From CAYPIE01 sp964410665 (GTDB taxonomy: Bacteria; Planctomycetota; Planctomycetia; Gemmatales; Gemmataceae): a stretch of DNA of 64,000 nucleotides. The notes beneath the pieces were generated by a model. That model was not told the DNA's origin. It was given only the letters and a program-made list of their open reading frames with translations, and ran no database searches. The translations under genes and the position numbers were made by a program. This document shows positions 17,478 through 26,368 of the stretch, piece by piece (position 1 is the first letter of the stretch; each line of letters opens with the position of its first letter). The stretch covers positions 24,270 to 88,269 of the forward strand of contig CAYPIE010000016.1 of the NCBI GenBank assembly GCA_964410665.1, given 5' to 3'.

Positions 17478-20345
17478 GTGGGGGGAGCAGCCCTGAAAGT
17501 CCTACTCAAACCAATAAAATCACTTTTTGCCTCAATCATTGCTTGTTTACGGAACTTTTCCATTTACAGTTTATCAAAATCCCCAGACGCTACTCAGGTG
17601 CCGGCCCCCGATCCCCGAGACCCTGTTATGGCCAGCCTGCTGCGGAAGTGGATGATTCTGGTAACCATCAGTAGCAGCATGCTCTATCTGAGCATACGCA
17701 TCGCGACCACCTTCTCCGCAGATCAGCCCAATCGACCGCTTGCTGCCTGCCTGTTACTCGGTGCAGAGGCTTACTTCGTACTGCGACTGGGCCTGTATCT
17801 GCTTCAGGCCTGGGATCCCTGGGAACCCGAACCAGCGCCCATCTGGTACGGCCGCAGCGTCGATGTGCTGATCCTAAGCCACCACGAGGATCTGGCCCAG
17901 TTACGATGCAGCTTTGAGGCCTGTGCTCGCTTACACTATCCGCATCGGACCTATGTGCTGGACCAGGAATCGCGACCCGAAGTCCGCCAGTTGGCAGCCG
18001 AGCTCGGGGTGGTGTATCTCGCCCAAGCAACCTCCGCGTCCACAACCGCCTCCTCGCTCAATGATGCGCTGGCATGGAGCGATGGCGAGTTCGTCATCGT
18101 GTTGGACGCCACACAAGTCCCGAGCCCCCATTTCATCACCCAGCTGGTCGGGTATTTTCGTGATGAGCGGTTGGCCTTTGTGCAAACCCCTTCGGCGATT
18201 TGGAATTTTGACGCCTTTTCGGTCTGTTTGGATCGCGGTCGTGGCCGGGTCTGGGAAGAACAGGGACTCAACGATCAAGTTGTACAACCGGGTCGCAATC
18301 GCTGGAATGCCGCCCAGTATACTGGCAGCGGTGCCATGTTTCGTCGCACTGCCCTGGAGAGTATCGATGGTTTCGCCGAGAAGGCGTTGGCTGGGGAGCT
18401 GCACACCAGCCTACGTCTGCACGCTCAAGGGTGGCATTCGTTCGCCTTCAGCAAGCCTCTCAGCATCCGCCAGGCCCCGGCAAACTTGACCGACTATCTG
18501 ACCCACACTCACCATCGGCTACGCACCCGGCTCGGGTTGCTTGCCGATGCCTCCCTGCTCACCCTGCTACGCCTGCGCAGTGCCCAACAAGCCTGTTATA
18601 TCGCTAGCCTGTTCGAGGGGATCAGCGGCCCGTTCTGCCTCGCCCTGTATCTGAGTCCGATCCTGATGCTATTTGGGGCAAGCGGGGCGGATGGTCTCCT
18701 TTCTGGAGGGCTGGTTGCCTTATTGGCAGGGTGTCTGGCACTGGTGTTGTTTGGAGTCAAACAGACCGGTTCCCAGCAGATCTCTGTGTTCCATCACGAA
18801 CAATTCGCTCTGATCACCTTACCTACCCAGCTCAGGGCGTTGCTCTGCCGCTTACTCCGGCGACGCATGCCGAAGGTTGCCACCCCCGGACGGGCGGAGC
18901 TGGCAATCCTCCAGGGGCTGGGTCTCCAGATCGCTCTGGGCGTGATTGCCCTCTTGGCCATGGTCTGGGCTTGGGCCCGAGTGGTGGTGGGTGGGACACC
19001 GGTGGTACAGCCGATCCTCCCCTCCCTGGCCGTCCTCGTCTATGGAGTGCTACTGGGCAATGCCATCCGCCGGGCCAGTCTACCGCGTGAGCGCCGCCAA
19101 GCCATCCGCTACCCCGTTAGCCTTCCGGTAGAGTATCTCGATGCCGAGCGGGGTGACGGTTGCCGCTATGGAGTCAGCCTGGATTTGAACACCCAGGGGC
19201 TCAGTTTGTTGACCTACGAGCCGATCCCCCCGGGGCAGTTCCTGTATCTGACGCTACGCGGATTTGGCCAGAGCCAGTCGCTGTTCGGGCAGGTGCGGCA
19301 AGTGACTCCCCACGAACCCGGGCCCGGGCGACCGCAGAGCTTTCGGCATGGCGTGGTCCTCATTCACCCCGAGCCACGCCAGATCGACTTCATCAACCGG
19401 ATTTGTTTAGAACAGGGTGTCCCGCATGCTTGGTATCGCTTCTTGCGTGACGCCCGAGGAACGCTCGCCAAAAGCCTAGCTGCCTGGTTGCACCGCGGCA
19501 AGCCCCAGCATCGCGGCGTTCCTCGGCACCATATTCGCTTGCCAGTAATCTTAGAGCCAGATACCCCCGAGCCGACCTTTACCCTGAGCGAAGATCTCAG
19601 TCGGCATGCGGTGTCGGTGTTGACCGAAGTCCCGCTGCCTCTGGGTACGGTGTTGGGCTATCGTCTGCTCACCCCCTTAGGCCCTCTGGCCGGTCGTGCC
19701 GAAGTGATTCGATCCGAATCGGTCGTCTTAGCTGGGCAGAGCTACTACCGCTGCGTTCTGTGGTACCATGCGTTTACTCGAGGGGATCGAACCAACCTGT
19801 ATTCGCTGGTAGCCCCACCACCACGGCCGAACCCTCCTGCAGTGTCGCCTGATACCCGACCTGCACTCCCGCCACCCGGTTGGCTGCGACGCGGTATCTT
19901 GCTGCTGATCCCCTTGCTAATGCTCGAAGGCGTGCTTTTTTACGCGGTCTACTCGCCACTGGAGTCTTCCAGACATCTCAGCGACAAACGCACCGCTGCT
20001 GAGCTCTCGGCAGGCCCGGATCGCCCAGCAAGGGTGGTCGAACAAGCCGCCCAGCAATCCAGGGATCCACGGACTTCCTCCCTGTCTCTGGGGCAACAGC
20101 TCCACGCCAAGGCAGCCCTGGAGACCTGGCTCCGTGTCAAAATCCAGCCGTGGCATCCCCAGCCTGGACGGGCAATACCTGTGGACCACCAGGCAACTGT
20201 ATTCACCACGCCACGCTTAGATCCGCTGCGGCCACCGCATGGGTCCAGTGATCACCATTCCCCGCGGATAGACGTCGGCCGAGCTACGAATTTGACGCAG
20301 GACACCGCCACCGCAACAACTGCAGTGGCGGCCGAGGGTCAATGA
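17478..20345 (+). CDS. BcsA-like GT2 membrane protein with two PilZ domains, degenerate active site
   Basis: 955 residues from a GTG; an ATG at 17628 (905 residues) is an alternative with an equally weak ribosome site. It has the cellulose-synthase plan: two N-terminal helices (~57-110), a cytoplasmic GT2 domain (~125-340), a cluster of helices (~380-530), then PilZ 1 (~538-640) and PilZ 2 (~680-775), a final helix (~806-826) and a Pro/Thr-rich tail. Catalytic motifs are altered: LDQES for the first Asp motif, LDATQ for DxD, AGELHT for TED, and THHRLRTR for Q(Q/R)xRW. PilZ 1 keeps RxxxR (R540-R544) with DLNTQG; PilZ 2 keeps RHHIR with DLSRHA. C-di-GMP binding is plausible while polymerising activity is doubtful. 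Confidence 0.8.
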   Translation: MGGAALKVLLKPIKSLFASIIACLRNFSIYSLSKSPDATQVPAPDPRDPVMASLLRKWMILVTISSSMLYLSIRIATTFSADQPNRPLAACLLLGAEAYFVLRLGLYLLQAWDPWEPEPAPIWYGRSVDVLILSHHEDLAQLRCSFEACARLHYPHRTYVLDQESRPEVRQLAAELGVVYLAQATSASTTASSLNDALAWSDGEFVIVLDATQVPSPHFITQLVGYFRDERLAFVQTPSAIWNFDAFSVCLDRGRGRVWEEQGLNDQVVQPGRNRWNAAQYTGSGAMFRRTALESIDGFAEKALAGELHTSLRLHAQGWHSFAFSKPLSIRQAPANLTDYLTHTHHRLRTRLGLLADASLLTLLRLRSAQQACYIASLFEGISGPFCLALYLSPILMLFGASGADGLLSGGLVALLAGCLALVLFGVKQTGSQQISVFHHEQFALITLPTQLRALLCRLLRRRMPKVATPGRAELAILQGLGLQIALGVIALLAMVWAWARVVVGGTPVVQPILPSLAVLVYGVLLGNAIRRASLPRERRQAIRYPVSLPVEYLDAERGDGCRYGVSLDLNTQGLSLLTYEPIPPGQFLYLTLRGFGQSQSLFGQVRQVTPHEPGPGRPQSFRHGVVLIHPEPRQIDFINRICLEQGVPHAWYRFLRDARGTLAKSLAAWLHRGKPQHRGVPRHHIRLPVILEPDTPEPTFTLSEDLSRHAVSVLTEVPLPLGTVLGYRLLTPLGPLAGRAEVIRSESVVLAGQSYYRCVLWYHAFTRGDRTNLYSLVAPPPRPNPPAVSPDTRPALPPPGWLRRGILLLIPLLMLEGVLFYAVYSPLESSRHLSDKRTAAELSAGPDRPARVVEQAAQQSRDPRTSSLSLGQQLHAKAALETWLRVKIQPWHPQPGRAIPVDHQATVFTTPRLDPLRPPHGSSDHHSPRIDVGRATNLTQDTATATTAVAAEGQ

Positions 20346-20407
20346 ACGGAAATGGACAGCCTGCCTCAGATGGTTGGCCCGGTCCATGTCGACCAATCAT
20401 CCAACGC

Positions 20408-21007
20408 TTACTCGTCAATGGCAGTAAATTGGATGTTTCGGTAGGTGACTTCCATGGGGGGACCGGCATGAAGCTGCCAGGCGATCATGCCCGAATCAGG
20501 CATTTTCGCAAAGGTCCCCTCCACCATCACGGTGCCATTGAGCGTGATTTTGACCTGCTTGCCCACGCAACGAATCGCATAATCATTGAAGTCCTTCGGC
20601 TTGAGGGCTTGCTTGACCCGATCAGGCGGAGCCGCTTGCATCATACCACCGAAGCGTTCGCCATACAGACTGCCCCAAAATTGTTGACCAATATCACACT
20701 GCGGTCCTTTGATAATAAACCCTGGCAGATCTTCCCGACGGCTGCGGATCTGTACCCCGCTGTTGCCGCTTCCACCCTTGAGCCGGACCTGGAAGCGAAG
20801 TTCGAAATCTCGATAGGCGGTTTTGCTACACAGAAAGGTGTTTTTCGTGATGCCCTTGGCGCCGGTGTTACCGATGATGGTATTACCCTGAATGGCCCAG
20901 AGCGTCTTTTCCCCTTCCCAGTTGGCCGGGTCGAGGAATTTTTCCTCGGCGAGACTGAGGCTGACCAGCCCCAACCAGCCTAGCCCCGCCAGTACCATAC
21001 TCCGCAT
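20408..21007 (-). CDS. Secreted DUF1080 (3-keto-disaccharide hydrolase-like) protein
   Basis: 199 residues from the ATG at 21007 (CAGGAG 7 bases upstream) with a signal peptide (MVLAGLGWLGLVSLSLA). The rest is a beta-sandwich of the DUF1080 family: SKTAYRDFELRFQVRL, SGNSGVQIRSR, FNDYAIRCVGKQVKITLNG and a closing EVTYRNIQFTAI. The family is greatly expanded in planctomycetes and is linked to sugar binding or 3-keto-glycoside hydrolysis. A longer reading frame upstream lacks a start signal and would hide the signal peptide. Confidence 0.87.
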   Translation of the reverse strand: MRSMVLAGLGWLGLVSLSLAEEKFLDPANWEGEKTLWAIQGNTIIGNTGAKGITKNTFLCSKTAYRDFELRFQVRLKGGSGNSGVQIRSRREDLPGFIIKGPQCDIGQQFWGSLYGERFGGMMQAAPPDRVKQALKPKDFNDYAIRCVGKQVKITLNGTVMVEGTFAKMPDSGMIAWQLHAGPPMEVTYRNIQFTAIDE

Positions 21008-21129
21008 GGGATACTCCTGTAGGTGTCCAAGCAATTCCCCGGCCAGATGCACACGACTGGCCTGGCGGGCAATGTACCCCACCCACTGGAACTCCTGCAA
21101 GCATGCAGATGATCGGCCGCGATGCTCTG

Positions 21130-22503
21130 CTATTGGTTGGCGATCAGATATGCACGCAGGTCGGTTTGGATTTGTTCACAGCGCGCCCGCCAATCATGGG
21201 GAAACTGCAGCGGGTGCCCCTCAAGCGGCCGGAAGCGGACCGTGATGCGCAATTGGGTGTCGCGGGGATCAGGCTTCTCCATTTCCAGCCAAATACTGAT
21301 GGGATCGACCACCGGGGACGGGGGCGGTTCGTTGCCGGTCACCCGACGCAGCCAGCCCATGAACCCTTGCCCAGTACCGACCGTCTCGGGTTCCTGGCTC
21401 GGTTCACCCAGCGACACCTGGATTTGACCGGGTTCACTGGCCACCACGGTGCCGCCAATCGCCTCAATAAAGCCGCGGAGTTTGACGACCGCAATCTGCT
21501 CGGGCATCCACGCTTCAAACTGATGCAAAATCTGGTGCAGATCGTTGGATGGGTAACGGGAAGCTGGTTTGGGCCGTGGCTTGCGTTTCGCCGGTCGGGG
21601 GGGATTCTCCCAGCCGTCTGGGAGTGCGGCATTCCAAATATTGTAACCCACCGCAGCACTAAAGCGCTCCGCCAGTTCCTGGGCGGTCTGGGGCCGCTCG
21701 TTGGGGTATTTGGCCAGGCAGCACTGGACCAGTTCCTCAATCGCTGGCGGAATATGTTGGCTTGGCAGAAATTGGCGAAATCGTGGAGGGGGCATGCGCA
21801 GGTGCGCTTCGAGGAGTTCTTGGGGATCCAGCTGGGTAAATGGCAAGGTGCCCGTCAAGAGTTCAAACAAGATCACCCCGACGCTATAGATGTCCGCGCG
21901 GCCATCGATGTCATAGCCCTCAATTTGTTCTGGACAGACGTGCGTGGGCGTCCCGGCAATGAAGGTCGGACCGCGACCGGTTAGCTTCTCAAGCGGGATG
22001 TACGGCTTCACTGCCAGCTGGGCCAGACCCAGATCCATCACTTTAAGGGACTCGCCCGGCATCCCCGGGTCGACGACCATCAGATTGGCCGGTTTCAAGT
22101 CGCGATGGATAATGCCCATCTCATGGGCAGCTTGCAGGGCATGACAAAGCGGTCCCAGGAAGCGGCTAACCCGATGGACCTCGAGAAAGCGGTCGCGGAT
22201 GAGGACATCTTCGAGGGTTTGCCCGGGGATATATTCCATCACAATGCAAGGACCGTTGGGATCATCCAACGAGCCATCGTAGAGTTGCACGGCATAGGGA
22301 TGGCGAAACTCCGCCATCGTGTGCAATTCGCGTTCAAAGAGTTGTCGGAAGCGAGCTTCCCGCGACATCTCCGTTTGCATCACCTTGACCACGACCAGGT
22401 GATCTGGATCATCCAGCGGCCGGGCCAGATACACCTTGCCCATGCTCCCCTGGCCCAGGAAACCGACCGTTTCATAGCGTTGCAAAAAGATCGTCGCCAG
22501 CAT
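21130..22503 (-). CDS. Ser/Thr protein kinase, PknB type, no transmembrane segment
   Basis: 457 residues from the ATG at 22503; a GTG 30 bases upstream is an alternative, and neither has a clear Shine-Dalgarno. The kinase domain (~8-270) has a Gly loop FLGQGSMGKVYLA, a VVKVM Lys, HRDLKPANLMV, DLGLAQ in place of DFG, TPTHVCPEQIEG and YSVGVILFELLTG. The ~180-residue tail has no predicted membrane helix. It contains SRYPSNDLHQILHQFE and an acidic/Pro-rich middle, and I do not recognise it. This is a soluble signalling kinase. The wHTH protein gene lies upstream on the same strand behind a structured intergenic region. Confidence 0.88.
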   Translation of the reverse strand: MLATIFLQRYETVGFLGQGSMGKVYLARPLDDPDHLVVVKVMQTEMSREARFRQLFERELHTMAEFRHPYAVQLYDGSLDDPNGPCIVMEYIPGQTLEDVLIRDRFLEVHRVSRFLGPLCHALQAAHEMGIIHRDLKPANLMVVDPGMPGESLKVMDLGLAQLAVKPYIPLEKLTGRGPTFIAGTPTHVCPEQIEGYDIDGRADIYSVGVILFELLTGTLPFTQLDPQELLEAHLRMPPPRFRQFLPSQHIPPAIEELVQCCLAKYPNERPQTAQELAERFSAAVGYNIWNAALPDGWENPPRPAKRKPRPKPASRYPSNDLHQILHQFEAWMPEQIAVVKLRGFIEAIGGTVVASEPGQIQVSLGEPSQEPETVGTGQGFMGWLRRVTGNEPPPSPVVDPISIWLEMEKPDPRDTQLRITVRFRPLEGHPLQFPHDWRARCEQIQTDLRAYLIANQ

Positions 22504-22586
22504 GGAGGTACTCGCACGACCCACGACGTCCACTCGGCCGACGTCGCGGGACGGGAAGCGTCGGGGTGGGACCAGGGTGCCGCTCT

Positions 22587-22642
22587 AAGATCCGCAGCTC
22601 GCGCACCCCTGGGGGTTTGCTGGGCTAGCGGGCGAGGATCTT
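22587..22642. repeat. Multi-stem inverted repeat between wHTH and kinase genes
   Basis: Nested complementary arms: AAGATCC (22587-22593) with GGATCTT (22636-22642), CTCG with CGAG just inside, and ACCCC (22605-22609) with GGGGT (22612-22616). It lies downstream of the wHTH gene and upstream of the kinase gene, both on the minus strand, so it could end the first transcript or structure the leader of the second. No T-tract follows, so it is not a standard intrinsic terminator. Confidence 0.4.
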
Positions 22643-22740
22643 GAAACGACGCGATCGCTGTTGACCGAAAATGTAGTACACACTCGGGGCCAACGTCGCG
22701 TTTGGGCAGAAATCTCCCGCGCTTCCGCGTTGCATCGGCC

Positions 22741-23550
22741 TCAGTTGGTCAGCTTGTAGCCTGCCCCACGCACATTGACCACATTGGGAATCTTGTGCAG
22801 AGCACCTTTGACCACATTGGGAAAATCTTTGGCCTCGGTCTGATAGCCGGTGGCCAGGATCGCTTTGGCCAGCTGCGAGCCGGTCAGCGGGTTCTTCGAG
22901 CTGCGCAACACTTGCAGAATGACCTCGCGTAAGGGCCTTTGCTCGCCCTTGAGGATCGGCTGCTTGGCTTTGCTCGTGTTGGGCTTGGTGGCCTTACCAT
23001 TGCGGGCATGGCCTTTGTCGACCTTCTTCGCCGCTTGTGGCTCGCTTGTCCCCTTGGCAGTCGCCGACTTGCCCGTCGTTGCCGACTTGCCCCGAAGCAC
23101 GAAGCCCGACCCGGTGGGCGAGGGTTCAATCAACCCTTGCTTTTTCAGATTGAGCATCTTGCTCTCGACTTTTTTCCGCAACTTGGCGGCGTCTACATGC
23201 GGATAACCCGCCGCGATCAAGCTATCGGTCATCTGCCTGTGCGTGAGCGCACGACCGGTTTGCTTCAGGACCGACAGCAGGATGTCACGAAAATCGGCGT
23301 TGGCGTCGATCGAGACCCCGGCAACCGTCCCTGCGGCAGCGGATTTGCTCGAAGCGGCGGCCTCGGTTACCGAGAAGTTCAGTTCGTCCGCCGACACAGC
23401 GGCGATTTCCGCATCCAGCGAGGTCAATCGGGTTAGCAGGGTATCCTTCTCGCGATGCAGTTGACGCAATTTGTCTTGTTTGGCCGCTTCGAGTTGTTCC
23501 TGAACGGCGCGGAACTGATCGCGGAGCTCAAAGTAGGATTGGGTACTCAT
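22741..23550 (-). CDS. Two-winged-helix protein with coiled coil and H1-like basic linker
   Basis: 269 residues from the ATG at 23550. A coiled coil (~5-55, with VQEQLEAAKQDKLRQLHREK) precedes a winged-helix-like domain (~87-152, DILLSVLKQTGRALTHRQMT). An Ala/Lys/Thr-rich linker (~155-205, SATTGKSATAKGTSEPQAAK) follows, then a second similar domain (~210-268, REVILQVLRSSKNPLTGSQL). The two globular parts resemble HARE-HTH-type winged helices, and the linker resembles histone H1 tails. A chromatin-associated or transcriptional role is inferred, not shown. A longer frame to 23613 adds residues without a start signal. It diverges from ggt. Confidence 0.7.
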   Translation of the reverse strand: MSTQSYFELRDQFRAVQEQLEAAKQDKLRQLHREKDTLLTRLTSLDAEIAAVSADELNFSVTEAAASSKSAAAGTVAGVSIDANADFRDILLSVLKQTGRALTHRQMTDSLIAAGYPHVDAAKLRKKVESKMLNLKKQGLIEPSPTGSGFVLRGKSATTGKSATAKGTSEPQAAKKVDKGHARNGKATKPNTSKAKQPILKGEQRPLREVILQVLRSSKNPLTGSQLAKAILATGYQTEAKDFPNVVKGALHKIPNVVNVRGAGYKLTN

Positions 23551-23601
23551 GGTAGTCTCGCTTAGGGTTGGTGCCCAAAGGGTATCAGGATAGTTAAATG
23601 T

Positions 23602-23629
23602 AGTGTCTATCACTGGGCCGATCTGTCAA
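23602..23629 (-). promoter_or_regulatory. Possible promoter of the two-winged-helix gene
   Basis: On the minus strand a perfect TTGACA (23624-23629) is followed after 16 bases by GACACT (23602-23607), a weak -10 with three of six consensus bases. The leader to the ATG would be about 45 bases. Confidence 0.35.
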
Positions 23630-23674
23630 GTCTACCACTCCTGCGAACCCACGTTTTTCCAGATTTTTCGAACC

Positions 23675-23716
23675 CGCCGCGAGGGTAGTAGCGATAGCTC
23701 GCCCACCCTCGCGGCG
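23675..23716. repeat. Perfect 12-bp inverted repeat in the wHTH/ggt divergent region
   Basis: CGCCGCGAGGGT (23675-23686) and ACCCTCGCGGCG (23705-23716) are exact reverse complements with an 18-base loop. It lies about 80 bases before the ggt start, so it may be an operator or a hairpin in the ggt leader. Confidence 0.6.
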
Positions 23717-23794
23717 AAATTCCTTGGCGTAGGGTAGTCGCCTTCCGCTACCATCGAGGCTGACGTAACGATGGTTCCCTCAGAGGAGATGGCG

Positions 23795-25513
23795 ATGCGT
23801 GGCATACTGAAGGGGTGGTGGCTCATGGCACTTTTCCTAGCGGTTGGCGAAGCGGACGCGGGCAAACGATCGCCTCGCGTGGCTGGTGAGTCGGGACGTT
23901 CGGTGGTGATCGCCCCACACGGAATGGTGGCCACGAGTCACCCATTGGCAGCCCAAATTGGCTTGGAGATCCTACGCCGCGGTGGCAACGCCGTGGATGC
24001 CGCGATCGCGACCAATGCCGCGCTCGGGTTGATGGAACCGATGTCCTGTGGCCTTGGTGGCGACCTGTTCGCCTTGGTTTGGGAGGCCAAGACCGGGAAA
24101 CTGCACGGGCTCAATGCCAGTGGCCGTGCCCCGTATGCCGCCACACGGGAGCTGTTTGCTCGACGCGACCTCACCGAGATCCCTACCTTGGGGCCGTTGA
24201 GCTGGTCGGTGCCGGGGTGTGTCGACGGCTGGGCCGTTCTGCAACAACGCTTCGCCAAGCTGCCCCTGGCGGACCTTTTGGCCCCCACCATCACCTATGC
24301 TGAGAACGGTTTCCCGGTTTCCGAGGTCATTGCCCGCTACTGGCGTGGCAGCCAGCGAAAACTGCAACAATTCCCCGGTGGCGCGGAGGTGTTTCTGCTG
24401 GGCAATCCTCCGCAGCGGGCCCCGAGTACCGGCGACGTGTTCAAAAACCCCGCCCTAGCCTGGAGTTTGCGCCAGATTGCGACCGATGGTCGCGATGCCT
24501 TCTACAAGGGAGCCATCGCCAAGCGATTGCTGGAGTTCTCGCAAGCCCACGGCGGCTTGTTCACCGCCCGCGATCTCCAAGAACACTCCTCGACCTGGGT
24601 CGACCCGGTGTCCACCCACTACCGGGGCTACCAGGTATGGGAACTCCCCCCCAATGGTCAGGGAATCGCTGTGTTACAAATGTTGAACCTGCTCGAACCG
24701 TATGACTTGAAGCGTATGGGAGCGAACTCCCCGGATTACTGGCACCTGTTCCTAGAGGCCAAAAAGCTCACCTACGCCGATCGCGCCCGCTACTACGCCG
24801 ATCCCGAGTTTGCCAAGCTGCCGATCCAGGAGCTGATTAGTAAGCCTTATGCCAAGGCACGCGGCCAACTTATCAAGCCAAATCAAGCTGCCACCCAAGT
24901 CGAGCCTGGCAACCCCAAACTCGGCCAGGCCGATACCGTCTATCTGACCGTGGTGGACAAGGATCGCAATTGTGTGTCCCTGATCCAGAGCACCTACCAT
25001 GGCTTCGGCTCCGGGCTGGTACCGCCCGAGCTGGGATTTGCCATCCAGAACCGTGGAACCTTGTTTGCCCTGGACGCGGATCATCCCAACCGCCTGGAAC
25101 CCCACAAGCGACCGTTCCACACCATTATTCCGGCCATGGTCACCAAGGAAGGTCGCCCCTGGTTCGTATTTGGAGTGATGGGTGGGGACATGCAACCCCA
25201 GGGTCAAGTCCAGGTGCTGGTCAACCTGATCGACTTTGGCATGGATGTCCAGGCCGCGGGTGAAGCTCCTCGCCTCGAGCACGTCGGCTCGGCCACTCCC
25301 ACCGGGGACACCGAGGCCAAAGGCGGTGGCACCGTTCGGGCCGAGCGGGATTTCCCGCAACCAACCCTCGAGGCCCTGCAACAAAAGGGGCATCAAGTGG
25401 TCCGCGTGGCCGTCAACGGCGGGGGCTATCAGGGCATCCTGATTGATCCAACCACCAACATGTTGCACGGGGGAAGTGAAGCCCGCAAGGATGGGTGCGC
25501 GGTTGGCTACTAA
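23795..25513 (+). CDS. ggt: Gamma-glutamyltransferase
   Basis: 572 residues from the ATG at 23795, chosen because AGAGGAG ends 6 bases upstream and the signal peptide (MRGILKGWWLMALFLAVGEADA) starts there; in-frame ATGs at 23771 and 23789 are less well placed. It hydrolyses or transfers the gamma-glutamyl group of glutathione and related peptides, normally in the periplasm after self-cleavage. The N-terminal nucleophile is Thr381 in GQADTVYLTVVDKD, the point of autocleavage into large and small subunits. RGGNAVDAAIATNAALGLME and a late NGGGYQGILID are typical of the family. Confidence 0.92.
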   Translation: MRGILKGWWLMALFLAVGEADAGKRSPRVAGESGRSVVIAPHGMVATSHPLAAQIGLEILRRGGNAVDAAIATNAALGLMEPMSCGLGGDLFALVWEAKTGKLHGLNASGRAPYAATRELFARRDLTEIPTLGPLSWSVPGCVDGWAVLQQRFAKLPLADLLAPTITYAENGFPVSEVIARYWRGSQRKLQQFPGGAEVFLLGNPPQRAPSTGDVFKNPALAWSLRQIATDGRDAFYKGAIAKRLLEFSQAHGGLFTARDLQEHSSTWVDPVSTHYRGYQVWELPPNGQGIAVLQMLNLLEPYDLKRMGANSPDYWHLFLEAKKLTYADRARYYADPEFAKLPIQELISKPYAKARGQLIKPNQAATQVEPGNPKLGQADTVYLTVVDKDRNCVSLIQSTYHGFGSGLVPPELGFAIQNRGTLFALDADHPNRLEPHKRPFHTIIPAMVTKEGRPWFVFGVMGGDMQPQGQVQVLVNLIDFGMDVQAAGEAPRLEHVGSATPTGDTEAKGGGTVRAERDFPQPTLEALQQKGHQVVRVAVNGGGYQGILIDPTTNMLHGGSEARKDGCAVGY

Positions 25514-25517
25514 CCGC

Positions 25518-26285
25518 TTAGGCAGCACGCCGTTGGGGTAGTGGCTTCGCCACTTGGACAAGGTGCTTGCGCAAGATAAAAATCACTTCGTGATCATTCT
25601 TGCGCACCGTCTCAAAGTCATAGCCCAACGGGACGGCGAGTTCGAGCAACAACGCGAGCATCTCCTTCTGAGTCCAGACATGGAAGTGGATGCTGTAATC
25701 CGCCTGCTGATACTGATCGGCCATGCTGCCGATGTCCTTCGGCTGGCTCAGATCGTACACCGCACGCACGAAATCCTCAAAGTGCTCGCGCCGCGAGTGC
25801 TCCGGACCGCGCTGGTGATCCTCCCAGAGATGCGCCAGCGAAGTGACTGCCCGCGGGGCGTCAAAGGTATACCGCTTATCGGGGATGGCTAGGTACAGCA
25901 CGCCTCCAGGCCGCAGAACCCGGAACATCTGCTTCAGCGTTCCAATTGGATCCTGGCAGTGTTCGAGGAAGTGATTGGCAATGACAAAATCCTGGGATGT
26001 GTCGCGGACTCGCGTGAGCCGCTCACCATCATCCACAATATCCACTGGCACCAAAGGAAGATCGGCACAATCGAGGTACTGTTGCCGCAGCTGGTCGACC
26101 GGCATCCGATCAACGTACAGCACACGCGTGCCAGGGCGGACCGCTAACGGAGAATGGAGCGCACCGATCTCAATGCCCTGACCCCGAAGATATTGCCAGG
26201 CCAAGCTACGTCGCGTTCGCACAAACGGGCTGCCAAAACACCAACGACGGAATTGACGCCAGATCAACCGGGCCAGGCCAAGCAT
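25518..26285 (-). CDS. Class I SAM-dependent methyltransferase
   Basis: 255 residues from the ATG at 26285, which has AAGGAG 8 bases upstream; an ATG at 26303 is less well placed. GIEIGALHSPLAV stands in for the Gly-rich SAM loop, VLYVDRMPVD for motif II, FVIANHFLEHCQDPIGTL for the DxxEH-type motif, and LRPGGVLYLAIPDKRYTFD for the later strand. This subtype often sits near glycan or nucleotide-sugar genes. It ends 4 bases from ggt's stop (convergent). The substrate is unknown. Confidence 0.83.
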   Translation of the reverse strand: MLGLARLIWRQFRRWCFGSPFVRTRRSLAWQYLRGQGIEIGALHSPLAVRPGTRVLYVDRMPVDQLRQQYLDCADLPLVPVDIVDDGERLTRVRDTSQDFVIANHFLEHCQDPIGTLKQMFRVLRPGGVLYLAIPDKRYTFDAPRAVTSLAHLWEDHQRGPEHSRREHFEDFVRAVYDLSQPKDIGSMADQYQQADYSIHFHVWTQKEMLALLLELAVPLGYDFETVRKNDHEVIFILRKHLVQVAKPLPQRRAA

Positions 26286-26368
26286 GAGATCGACTCCTTC
26301 CATGGGGTCCTTCGCATAGCCTGGTCGATCCGGACCATTTCTGCAAGGGGAATCCGCCCGCCAGCGAA

